Assembly (NCBI GenBank): GCA_003445475.1
Contig: DMDP01000164.1
Location: 1-6,242 of the forward strand
Reading direction: 5' to 3'
Source: Peptococcaceae bacterium
GTDB taxonomy: Bacteria > Bacillota > Desulfotomaculia > Desulfotomaculales > UBA12532
Length of the DNA stretch: 6,242 nucleotides
Below, piece after piece: positions 1 to 5,100 of the stretch. Each line of letters opens with the position of its first letter. Positions within the stretch are counted from its first letter, which is position 1. A model generated the notes under the pieces. That model ran no database searches and was not told the DNA's origin. It was given only the letters and a program-made list of their open reading frames with translations. Both the position numbers and the translations under genes were made by a program.

Positions 1-629
1 TCCAGCGCCTCTTCGTTAACGAGGTCGGCAAGCGTTCCCTTGACGTCGATGTTCATCATCATGGCGACGTCGCCGCCGAAGAGGTCGAGGTCGACAAGCG
101 CCACCTTCTTCCGGGTCTCGCGCGCCAGGCCGACGGCAAGGTTGCAGCCGATGGTGGTTCTTCCCACGCCCCCTTTGAGGGAAAAGAGGGCAATTACCTT
201 ACCCCGCGCCTCGCGCGGCGCCCTTGACACACTTCCCCCCTCCGGCGCAAGGCGGCGGCTTACCAGGCGGTGTACCCGGTGGATGGCTTCGGACAGCTCG
301 GAACATGACAGGGGCTTTGTCAGGTACTCCCTCGCCCCGGCGGCCATGGCCCGGCGCAGGCACTCGGGCTCCGTGCTGCTGCCGCTGATAATGATACCGG
401 CCTCCGGCAGGCGTTCGGTAATCGCCTCGGCCGCCGCGATCCCGTCGAGTTTGGGGATGTCCACTTCCAGCAGGACGATGTCGGGGCGGAGCCGCTCGGC
501 CAGACGTACCGCCTCCTGGCCGTCGTTCGCCTCGCCTACCACCCGGATGTCGTCCTCGAAGTAGAGCAGTCTCTTTATGTCCTCCCGCACCGAAGGTTCA
601 TCGACAACCAGCACCCTGATGGCCGTCAT
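1..629 (-). CDS. cpaE: Receiver domain-CpaE/TadZ ATPase fusion, Tad pilus localisation factor (3' part missing)
   Basis: The gene runs off the left edge; 209 residues are visible. Residues 1-120 form a response-regulator receiver fold: acidic pair D10-E11, the stretch RPDIVLLEVDIPKLDG (48-63), switch-position S82, and K105 in TKP. The phospho-acceptor position is Glu55, not Asp. After a short linker, residues 143-209 begin a MinD/ParA-type ATPase: KGGVGRTT at 152-159, then VALVDLDLFGGD (176-187) and TLADL (199-203), both typical of CpaE/TadZ. The signature Lys152 of the deviant Walker A is present, but the second, canonical Lys is Arg157. CpaE/TadZ proteins place and help assemble the Tad pilus machine at the inner face of the membrane. 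It is the last visible gene of the operon, 47 nt after cpaB; tadA, tadB and tadC probably follow. The ATG at 629 has GGGGGGAG (639-646) nine bases upstream. Family assignment is secure; the effect of the substitutions is inference. Confidence 0.9.
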   Translation of the reverse strand, partial: MTAIRVLVVDEPSVREDIKRLLYFEDDIRVVGEANDGQEAVRLAERLRPDIVLLEVDIPKLDGIAAAEAITERLPEAGIIISGSSTEPECLRRAMAAGAREYLTKPLSCSELSEAIHRVHRLVSRRLAPEGGSVSRAPREARGKVIALFSLKGGVGRTTIGCNLAVGLARETRKKVALVDLDLFGGDVAMMMNIDVKGTLADLVNEEAL

Positions 630-638
630 ATACCATCA

Positions 639-646
639 CTCCCCCC
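639..646 (-). promoter_or_regulatory. Ribosome binding site of the cpaE-like gene
   Basis: On the minus strand this reads GGGGGGAG and lies 9 nt before the ATG at 629. It decides the start. Another ATG about 6 nt upstream (GATGGTATATG) is in a different frame. Confidence 0.6.
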
Positions 647-676
647 TTTTCCAATCCCCTCAGAGGCGTGTCGATC

Positions 677-1375
677 TCACGACGCCAGATCGCTCAGCCT
701 GACGACCGGTAAACTCACCGTTCCCCCGTCTTGCGGCGACCGCAAAAGCAGGCGGATGCGCCCTTCTTCCGTCGCCAGCACGAGCGGCAGGGCTTCCTGC
801 GGCGTGACGGCGAGCACCACCGTGCGGTGCGTGCCCAGGCCTTCGGAAGCCGCCGCGGGCCGCCCGGCATCGTTTACGGCGAGAACTTCGATGCCCTGGA
901 GCACCATTGTGGTTACGGCCCCGCGGTCCGTGTCCAGAGTGCCGACGATGTCCACTTTATCACCTTTGCGCAGCGCCCCCCCGACGCCGCTGACGTCGTT
1001 CACCGCCACCGCGACCGCTCTCTTTCCCGGCGGCACAACCCCTGCGAGCCCTTCTTTCTGCTCGTCCCCCCGGAGCAGCCGCGCCTTCAGGACCTGCTCG
1101 CCCCTTGCGATTTCGGCCCCGGTAATTTTCCCGACCACCGCCTCTAGGTCCGTCACGGCGTCCGGGTGGACGTATTCCGCCGGCACTTCCTTAAGACTTA
1201 CCATCGCGCGCGTAATTGCCGTCCGTGGCGGAATGCGGGCCTGGGCCACAACCACCGGCCGGTACTGCCCGGAGAGACGGTATGCCTGCTTGACGTGGTT
1301 GAGGTAAAGGAACGTCCCGGCAGCCGCCGCGAGGCCGAACAGAACGGCAAGGACGAGCAGTACGCGGTTTTTCAA
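677..1375 (-). CDS. cpaB: Flp pilus assembly protein CpaB/RcpC (SAF domain)
   Basis: A 232-aa protein. A hydrophobic N-terminal segment (about 4-25) follows two basic residues and would act as a signal anchor. Residues 41-101 form a SAF domain: VVVAQARIPPRTAIT (41-55), a conserved VP at 64-65, and VGKITGAEIARGEQVL (81-96). Residues 110-212 match the RcpC/CpaB C-terminal domain, with VPPGKRAVAVAV (114-125) and the glycine-rich GVGGALRKGDKVDIVGT (130-146). In diderms CpaB works with the secretin CpaC/RcpA. Here cpaB sits between the tadG-like and cpaE genes with no secretin gene, as in monoderm Tad clusters, so its partner may be the cell wall or the pilus base. The start is TTG at 1375. It is chosen because a strong AGGAGGGG lies 9 nt upstream and the hydrophobic segment starts at once. 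Length is within the family range. Confidence 0.92.
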   Translation of the reverse strand: MKNRVLLVLAVLFGLAAAAGTFLYLNHVKQAYRLSGQYRPVVVAQARIPPRTAITRAMVSLKEVPAEYVHPDAVTDLEAVVGKITGAEIARGEQVLKARLLRGDEQKEGLAGVVPPGKRAVAVAVNDVSGVGGALRKGDKVDIVGTLDTDRGAVTTMVLQGIEVLAVNDAGRPAAASEGLGTHRTVVLAVTPQEALPLVLATEEGRIRLLLRSPQDGGTVSLPVVRLSDLAS

Positions 1376-1384
1376 GGTCTTTCG

Positions 1385-1392
1385 CCCCTCCT
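1385..1392 (-). promoter_or_regulatory. Ribosome binding site for the TTG start of cpaB, overlapping the tadG-like stop
   Basis: Minus-strand AGGAGGGG lies 9 nt before the TTG at 1375 and overlaps the TAG stop of the upstream gene (1391-1393). A near-perfect Shine-Dalgarno compensates for the weak TTG start. The overlap suggests that ribosomes finishing the tadG-like gene reinitiate on cpaB. Confidence 0.75.
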
Positions 1393-2350
1393 AACCAACC
1401 AGTTTGACGGTCAGTACTCCGTAGGAGGCCTGTTGGCCGTCGGCCCGGCCGGCGGTTACCGTCCTGACAAAGTAACCGTAGACGTTGCAGTCGTCCCCGG
1501 TTTCCACCACGTCCTGCACGAGGAAGGCGGCGAACCCCACAATTCTTACCTCTTTCACCGCATTTCCGTTCCAGCTGTAAGGCTCGGACACCGGTACGAT
1601 GAGCACCCGCGGACACCCGCGCACCCAGGAGTCAACGGTGCACGCCGGGTCGTGCGGGCACGCATCCAGGCGGTAGTCGATGCCCCGCACGGTCGGCCCC
1701 GACATGTTCCCCGGCTTCGTCTCCACAATGTCCCCCACGGCCAGGTATCCGGCGTACCCGTGCTTGAGATTTTCCTCGTACGTGTTCGCGCCCTGGCCGC
1801 CCAGGCGCAGCGCCCCGCAGCGCCCGCTGCCGAGCCAGCCGTCTTTCCAGTGCGCCACCTTTAACGCCACGCGCTGGCCGTACACGAAGTCTTCCCGCCG
1901 CACGGTCAGCGGCGCCGCTCCCCCGACCCGGGAAACGGGCAGGTAGCACGCCCGGGCCGACGCCCGCACGGTGGCCGATGTTAAACCGAGGGCCCGTCCC
2001 AGGGTATAGGGTATGTCCCGCTGCACCTCCACCTGTATCTCCGGGGACGAGACCGCAAACGCGCCGTCCTGTGCGCCGTTCAGCGCGAGGTACTGAGCGG
2101 CCACCGCCACGGCGGCATCCGCGCTGTCGTCCAGGGCCAGGCGCGCCGCACCGGCCAGGGCCGCGGCGTCGGCCGCGTTCTGTAGCTTAACCCGGGCCAC
2201 CGCCAGCCGGCCGTAATCGACCACCATACTGCCGGCGCCGAGGATTACGGTCATGCCGGCCGCCACCAGGGCAACCGCGTTCCCGCGCTGGTCGCGCCGC
2301 AGCCCGGCCAACAGTTTCCGCATTCTCCGCCAGAACGGCTCAGCACCCAC
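1391..2350 (-). CDS. tadG: TadG-like Flp pilus assembly protein with cysteine-containing ectodomain
   Basis: A 319-aa protein. The N-terminus has a basic stretch (8-22) followed by a membrane segment (about 24-43) with the TadG/TadE-like signature RRDQRGNAVALVAAG (18-32), VDYGRLAVARVKLQNAADAA (44-63) and ALAGAARLAL (64-73). This fits the Flp pilus-assembly TadG-like N-terminal domain. The remaining roughly 270 residues should lie outside the membrane and are rich in beta-prone stretches. Residues about 150-300 contain GALRLGGQGANTYEENL (179-195) and GDIVETKPGNMSGPT (206-220), a pattern I recall from TadG-like proteins of Firmicutes rather than from a named catalytic family. Cysteines occur at 135, 178, 231, 237, 246 and 288 and could form disulfides. 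No von Willebrand A motif is seen. The start is GTG at 2350, 21 nt after the tadE stop, with a modest AAGGGGA upstream; an internal ATG at residue 10 is possible. Confidence 0.82.
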   Translation of the reverse strand: MGAEPFWRRMRKLLAGLRRDQRGNAVALVAAGMTVILGAGSMVVDYGRLAVARVKLQNAADAAALAGAARLALDDSADAAVAVAAQYLALNGAQDGAFAVSSPEIQVEVQRDIPYTLGRALGLTSATVRASARACYLPVSRVGGAAPLTVRREDFVYGQRVALKVAHWKDGWLGSGRCGALRLGGQGANTYEENLKHGYAGYLAVGDIVETKPGNMSGPTVRGIDYRLDACPHDPACTVDSWVRGCPRVLIVPVSEPYSWNGNAVKEVRIVGFAAFLVQDVVETGDDCNVYGYFVRTVTAGRADGQQASYGVLTVKLVG

Positions 2351-2371
2351 GGTCCCCGTCCCCTTCCCGGC

Positions 2372-2767
2372 CTACTCCACCTGCATCGCCGTCTCACCGT
2401 GCACCCACACGGGATTTGGCAGGAGGACATCGGGTAACGGCAGCACCAGCGAGACCGGATACTCGACTTCCACTTTCAGGGTGTCGCCGGCCAAGCGCGG
2501 CGCCGGAGGATCGATACTGACCTCCAGCAGAGAAGTATCCAGGGCGGCCGCGCTCTCCTTAACGTGCTCGACGATTTGCGCATCTGTGGCCCCCACGACA
2601 CCGTAGCGGGCACCCTCGCGGGATGCGGCGACCACCGTTAACTGAGCGGAAAACACCCGCCCGAACTCGATAATGGCAAACAGGAGCAGGATGAGAACGG
2701 GCAAGACCAGCGCCACTTCGGCCAGCGCCTGCCCTTTTTCTTCGCGGGGCAACTTTCCGTACCGCAT
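2372..2767 (-). CDS. tadE: TadE-family minor pseudopilin
   Basis: A 131-aa protein. It has a short basic leader, then the prepilin-type site G12|Q13 with Glu17 at +5 (KGQALAEVALVLP, 11-23), a single membrane segment (about 18-36), the IIEFGRVF motif (32-39) and the conserved AASREGARYGV (47-57). The beta-rich C-terminal part would face outward. TadE proteins are pseudopilins processed by the A24 peptidase TadV/CpaA, whose gene lies immediately upstream. The cleavage motif is almost identical to that of the Flp pilin here (GQALAE), consistent with a shared peptidase. The start is ATG at 2767 with minus-strand AGGGGGG seven nt before it. The gap to the peptidase gene is 50 nt and to the TadG-like gene 21 nt. 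Length and layout are typical of the family. Confidence 0.93.
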   Translation of the reverse strand: MRYGKLPREEKGQALAEVALVLPVLILLLFAIIEFGRVFSAQLTVVAASREGARYGVVGATDAQIVEHVKESAAALDTSLLEVSIDPPAPRLAGDTLKVEVEYPVSLVLPLPDVLLPNPVWVHGETAMQVE

Positions 2768-2778
2768 GGCACCGCCCC

Positions 2779-2795
2779 CCTAGAAACCCTCTAGG
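2779..2795 (-). repeat. Small mRNA hairpin overlapping the tadE ribosome binding site
   Basis: On the minus strand the arms CCTAGA and TCTAGG flank the loop GGGTT, a perfect 6-bp stem. The 3' arm runs directly into the GGGG of the tadE Shine-Dalgarno, so folding could partly mask it. The stem is short and AU-rich in its middle. A regulatory role is only a possibility. Confidence 0.35.
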
Positions 2796-2817
2796 TGTCC
2801 GCATTCCGTGGGACCGC

Positions 2818-3375
2818 TCAAAAATGAGCTTGGCAAAACAGTGCTGCCACCACCCCTAGCCCGAGGGCCACCCCGTACGGGAGCCGGCTGCCGCCGACCC
2901 CTTCGAGCGTCCCCAGCGTTTCCGCCGGCGGCAGGCGCAGGATCCGGGCGTAGAGCATCCGCCCGAGCTTTTGTAGCACACCCCGGAGCTCCCTGCGGTA
3001 CGCCAGTGTACCCAGGGCCAGGACGCCCCCGATAAGCGCGCCGTAGAGGAAAACCTTCCAGGCGAACGCCGGCCCCCCGAGGGCGCCTACCGCGGCCAGA
3101 AACTTCACGTCGCCTCCCCCCACGCCGCCGAGCATGAAGGGAATGACCAACAGAAGCAGTCCGAGAATCAACCCCTTGAGCCCGAACCACAGGCCGGCCG
3201 CCCCGCCGGTGTACAGATGGTAGCCGAGGCCGGCCACGATGGCCGGCCCCACTACCGCGTTGTAGATGCGCCCGCGCCGGAGATCGGTGTACATGCAGAT
3301 GCCCGTGACGAGAATAATCAACCCGGTGAGAACCATAGGTTTTAAGAGAGGCTCACCAACTACTTCTACCAGCAC
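2818..3375 (-). CDS. cpaA: A24-family prepilin peptidase CpaA/TadV
   Basis: A 185-aa polytopic membrane aspartic protease that cleaves Flp-type prepilins after the conserved Gly. Both catalytic aspartates are visible: D31 in YTDLRRGRIYN (29-39) and D89 in the GGGDVKF motif (86-92). Hydrophobic segments lie at about 14-29, 40-56, 64-84, 98-124 and 165-182. It is the short CpaA/TadV type and lacks the cysteine-bearing N-terminal methylase domain of full PilD enzymes. It lies 2 nt after the flp stop (TGATAGTG), so translation is probably coupled. The GTG start at 3375 has only a weak GGGAAG inside the end of flp. ATG at codon 14 (3336) would also give a complete enzyme but has no better binding site. 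The likely substrates are Flp and TadE in the same operon. Confidence 0.93.
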   Translation of the reverse strand: MLVEVVGEPLLKPMVLTGLIILVTGICMYTDLRRGRIYNAVVGPAIVAGLGYHLYTGGAAGLWFGLKGLILGLLLLVIPFMLGGVGGGDVKFLAAVGALGGPAFAWKVFLYGALIGGVLALGTLAYRRELRGVLQKLGRMLYARILRLPPAETLGTLEGVGGSRLPYGVALGLGVVAALFCQAHF

Positions 3376-3377
3376 TA

Positions 3378-3557
3378 TCAGCTTCCCGGGTTCTCACTGA
3401 AACCGGTGTTAACTTCCTCAAGCTTCCCCTTAATGGTGTCGCTAAGAGCCCAAAGAGCTACGATTGCAGCCACGGCAATTATCGCCAGGATCAGGCCGTA
3501 CTCCGCCAGGGCCTGTCCCTCTTCCTGCCGCCACAACTTCCGTGCCAGTTCTCGCAT
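3378..3557 (-). CDS. flp: Flp/Fap-type major pilin
   Basis: A 59-aa prepilin. Residues 1-13 form a basic/acidic leader. The processing site is G14|Q15, followed by ALAEYGLILAII with Glu at +5 and Tyr at +6, the hallmark of Flp pilins. A single hydrophobic helix spans about 20-38, then a short tail (SDTIKGKLEEVN and on). The mature pilin would be about 45 residues, normal for Flp. It is the first gene of the Tad operon and directly precedes its own peptidase by 2 nt. The ATG at 3557 has an excellent AAGGAGGGG five nt upstream. The protein is the structural subunit of the Tad adhesive pilus. The assignment rests on the cleavage motif and position and is secure. Confidence 0.96.
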   Translation of the reverse strand: MRELARKLWRQEEGQALAEYGLILAIIAVAAIVALWALSDTIKGKLEEVNTGFSENPGS

Positions 3558-3562
3558 GGTTT

Positions 3563-3571
3563 CCCCTCCTT
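3563..3571 (-). promoter_or_regulatory. Strong ribosome binding site of flp
   Basis: Minus-strand AAGGAGGGG lies 5 nt before the flp ATG. It is the best Shine-Dalgarno in the tad operon, together with that of cpaB, as expected for the major subunit. The downstream tadV has only a weak site. Confidence 0.8.
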
Positions 3572-3628
3572 AAGATTTGTGAAACCCTCGAGACGCCCTC
3601 AAACAACTCCGGCTCCCGGTGCGGACGC

Positions 3629-3651
3629 GCCGACCAGTCGCCTGGGCCGGC
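3629..3651 (-). ncRNA. Hairpin with GNRA tetraloop in the predicted flp leader
   Basis: On the minus strand the arms GCCGG and CCAG pair with CTGG and TCGGC around a GCGA tetraloop, giving nine pairs including one G-U and one bulged C. Further self-complementary GC elements (CCGG-GAG-CCGG at about 3611-3621) follow before the flp binding site. The leader is thus clearly structured. I could not match it to a known riboswitch; the conserved GACGCAAAGCC-type core of the c-di-GMP-I class is absent. It may be a leader regulating flp or simply a GC-rich UTR. Confidence 0.4.
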
Positions 3652-3675
3652 TCTTACCCACACTTGCTTACGGTC

Positions 3676-3684
3676 ATCTTAGCA
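3676..3684 (-). promoter_or_regulatory. Candidate extended -10 promoter of the tad operon
   Basis: The minus strand reads TGC-TAAGAT, an extended -10 with 4 of 6 bases of TATAAT. No -35 stands at normal spacing: TTGACG (3707-3712) is 25 nt away. Transcription would start near 3669 and give a leader of about 110 nt before flp. The call is weak. The operon may use an activator or an alternative sigma factor. Confidence 0.3.
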
Positions 3685-3751
3685 GGAAAGAGGCGCGCGT
3701 AACATGCGTCAAGGGTCTCATTTCGCGCCCCCGGTTGTCCCGTAAACGGCA

Positions 3752-3787
3752 AGGACCGGTGGACCCGGGCGGTGGGCCCCCGGTCCT
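3752..3787. repeat. GC-rich inverted repeat in the divergent intergenic region
   Basis: AGGACCGG (3752-3759) is a perfect 8-bp inverted match to CCGGTCCT (3780-3787). Inside, after a bulged T, GG/CC and, across one mismatch, CCC/GGG can also pair around a 7-nt loop. There is no T-run on either side, so it does not look like an intrinsic terminator. It lies between the two divergent promoters, where an operator or DNA-bending site would be plausible. Function unknown. Confidence 0.5.
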
Positions 3788-3838
3788 ACGCGCCGGGCAG
3801 CGAACCGCCTCGAGGCCAAGGGATCTCGGCAGGTATGC

Positions 3839-3868
3839 TTGCGGCCATGCCGGCGGCGGCTATATAAT
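3839..3868 (+). promoter_or_regulatory. Sigma-A promoter of the 116-aa hypothetical gene
   Basis: TTGCGG (3839-3844), an 18-nt spacer and a perfect TATAAT (3863-3868). Transcription should start near 3875, giving a leader of about 30 nt. It stands in the only AT-rich patch of the intergenic region. Confidence 0.7.
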
Positions 3869-3903
3869 TAACGTCAGGCAGACCCAGATCGACGGAGACA
3901 GAG

Positions 3904-4254
3904 GTGATAACAAAGGTGTTCGCAAGTGCAATGCCGTACATCGTCCGCCTTGTCCAGGATGCCGAGATGAAGCCGGGGGCCAGCCTGGAGTTGCCGTCGC
4001 GCCACGCGTCCGTGCTCACCATTGCCCTCAGGGTGAAAACCAGCGGTCCCGTAATACTGGCGGTCGACGAACGGCAAGACGGAAGCTGGGAGGAGAAAAA
4101 CCGCGAAGAGTTCCTGGAGGGGGTAACCCTGTGGGAGTGCCGGCTGTCGCGGCCCGATTTCCGCGTGCGCCTACACAACCCCTCGCCGGTGGACAGCGTC
4201 ACCGTCACGGTCGATGCCAACATGCCGCAGGTGACCGAAGCGTCCGAAAGTTAA
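3904..4254 (+). CDS. Hypothetical beta-rich protein, 116 aa
   Basis: Not recognised. The GTG start at 3904 is preceded by GGAG (3894-3897) at 6-nt spacing and a perfect TATAAT promoter; the gene ends at a strong terminator, so it is a complete single-gene unit. Later in-frame starts exist at residue 5 (GTG) and residue 10 (ATG). The protein has no signal peptide or membrane segment and a single cysteine (Cys80). It alternates beta-prone stretches (SVLTIALRVK, PVILAVDE, FRVRLHN, SVTVTVDANMP) with a charged segment DGSWEEKNREEF (59-70). This pattern resembles small beta-sandwich domains with an '[S/Q]xDGxxW' turn, seen in some viral structural and carbohydrate-related proteins, but I cannot name a family. 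It diverges from the tad operon, and a link to pili is unproven. Confidence 0.75.
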   Translation: MITKVFASAMPYIVRLVQDAEMKPGASLELPSRHASVLTIALRVKTSGPVILAVDERQDGSWEEKNREEFLEGVTLWECRLSRPDFRVRLHNPSPVDSVTVTVDANMPQVTEASES

Positions 4255-4280
4255 AGGCCCCTCTCTACCGAGGGGCCTTT
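4253..4280. terminator. Bidirectional intrinsic terminator between convergent genes
   Basis: AAAGGCCCCTC (4253-4263) pairs perfectly over 11 bp with GAGGGGCCTTT (4270-4280) around the 6-nt loop TCTACC. On the plus strand the stem ends in TTT, with CCCTTT nearby. On the minus strand it ends in TTTAACTTT. It serves the hypothetical gene (whose TAA at 4252-4254 enters the stem) and the YkgJ gene (whose TAG at 4265-4267 lies in the loop). Confidence 0.88.
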
Positions 4281-5005
4281 GTCCCTTTCACGGCGTCCGC
4301 CTTTCTGGCTTCTATTGCCTCTTCCCTGATCTTCAAGGCGTTTCTATCCAGCAGCCCGAACTTCAACCACTGAAAGCCGAGCTTCAACAGCTCCACGTCG
4401 TCGGTGCGGACCGCTTCGACCGTCGCCGCCGGGATATCGAAAACCTTGAAGAACCCGCTTTCAAAAACGAACCTTCTGAACCTGTCCACGTTATAGGCGG
4501 CCATAAGGAACATCTCCGTAAGCTCGGGGTTCAGGACGTACTTCTCCTTCAGCGCCGTGCTGGACATTATATCGTTGAAAGCGGCCTCGACCTCCGGGTA
4601 GACGTCGAGTCCCTGGTCGGCCATCCACGTCTCGAGCGTCCACGCGGTGGGTTCGTTTAAGCCCAAACACTGCGTCCTGTCGAGCATAAACTTCAGATTG
4701 CCCGCATCGTCAACGTCGACGGGGGCCATGCGGCAGGCCCAAGGCCGGTCGGGGTAAATGCTGCACCCCTCGGAGGTAATAAAGGGGCACTTCCGCTCTT
4801 CACCGACCATGTTCAGCCGTACCACCGGAACGCCGGAATCCTTGTGCACCAGGATGGTGGTGTAAGCCTCGAGGAACTCTTCGGAGGAAATGCCAAGCCT
4901 GTTCTTCATACGCACAACATCGTACGGGCTGAGAAAGATGTTTACATCCTGGCAGCACTGGGTAAAACAAGGTAAACCCTTCCGGCACGCGAAATTAAAC
5001 TGCAT
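4265..5005 (-). CDS. YkgJ-family CxxCxxCC metal/iron-sulfur cluster-binding protein
   Basis: A 246-aa protein from ATG 5005. The N-terminus has ACRKGLPCFTQCC (6-18), followed by INxFLSPYD-type residues VNIFLSPYDVVRMKNRLG (21-38). A second half-site follows: KCPFITSEGCSIYPDRPWAC (72-91). This is the YkgJ/UPF0153 zinc or iron-sulfur pattern with eight cysteines: 7, 13, 17, 18, 73, 81, 91 and 113. The C-terminal about 130 residues are mostly helical and charged, without further motifs. The biochemical role of the family is not established. The reading frame extends upstream to GTG 5104, but I reject that start. GAGAGGGG lies just before 5005, conserved residues begin there, and a promoter (5062-5090) lies within the extension. 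It follows the ferredoxin gene, and its last codons form the terminator stem. Confidence 0.85.
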   Translation of the reverse strand: MQFNFACRKGLPCFTQCCQDVNIFLSPYDVVRMKNRLGISSEEFLEAYTTILVHKDSGVPVVRLNMVGEERKCPFITSEGCSIYPDRPWACRMAPVDVDDAGNLKFMLDRTQCLGLNEPTAWTLETWMADQGLDVYPEVEAAFNDIMSSTALKEKYVLNPELTEMFLMAAYNVDRFRRFVFESGFFKVFDIPAATVEAVRTDDVELLKLGFQWLKFGLLDRNALKIREEAIEARKADAVKGTKAPR

Positions 5006-5061
5006 TATCCTACCCCTCTCCCGTTTTTGTGCCAAACCAAGGCGCTTCCACGAACTACTCC

Positions 5062-5090
5062 ATTCTACCGCCTGTCCCGGGGGATGGCAA
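5062..5090 (-). promoter_or_regulatory. Near-consensus sigma-A promoter of the YkgJ-family gene
   Basis: On the minus strand TTGCCA (5085-5090), a 17-nt spacer and TAGAAT (5062-5067) give 5 of 6 matches in each box. Transcription would start near 5055, 50 nt before the ATG at 5005. It lies in the 95-nt gap after the ferredoxin gene, so the YkgJ gene can be expressed on its own as well as by read-through. Confidence 0.7.
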
Positions 5091-5100
5091 TAACAATTAC

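Larger units (their letters stand above)
3572..3903. other. Divergent intergenic region between the tad operon and a plus-strand gene
   Basis: About 330 nt without a convincing gene. The flp side holds a possible extended -10 and a GC-rich, hairpin-forming leader. The middle (about 3700-3835) contains a strong GC-rich inverted repeat and little else that can be named. The right end has a good sigma-A promoter for the plus-strand gene at 3904. Reading frames crossing the region are long only because of high GC. They lack ribosome binding sites and protein-like composition. Confidence 0.6.

Noticed and set aside
731..1864. Long plus-strand open frames opposite cpaB and the tadG-like gene
   Set aside because: Arg/Pro/His-rich translations without domains or binding sites. 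They are GC-driven shadows of well-supported minus-strand genes.
2780..3190. Minus-strand open frame overlapping the prepilin peptidase
   Set aside because: Wrong frame relative to the peptidase with both catalytic Asp motifs; Gly/Arg-rich translation without family features.
3625..3645. Sigma-54 promoter upstream of flp
   Set aside because: A GG...GC pair occurs but the spacing is one base off the required 10, and the flanking consensus is poor.
3572..3670. c-di-GMP-I riboswitch in the flp leader
   Set aside because: A GNRA hairpin is present, but the conserved core (GACGCAAAGCC-like) and matching second helix are not seen.
3676..3712. TTGACG (3707-3712) as a -35 paired with TAAGAT
   Set aside because: The spacer is 25 nt, far outside the sigma-A range, and no -10 stands at 17 nt.
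3752..3787. Intrinsic terminator at the GC-rich inverted repeat
   Set aside because: No U-run follows on either strand.
3579..4373. 264-codon plus-strand open frame across the intergenic region and the hypothetical gene
   Set aside because: It starts within the flp leader, has low-complexity Arg/Gly/Pro composition, runs through the terminator, and overlaps the better supported frame from 3904.
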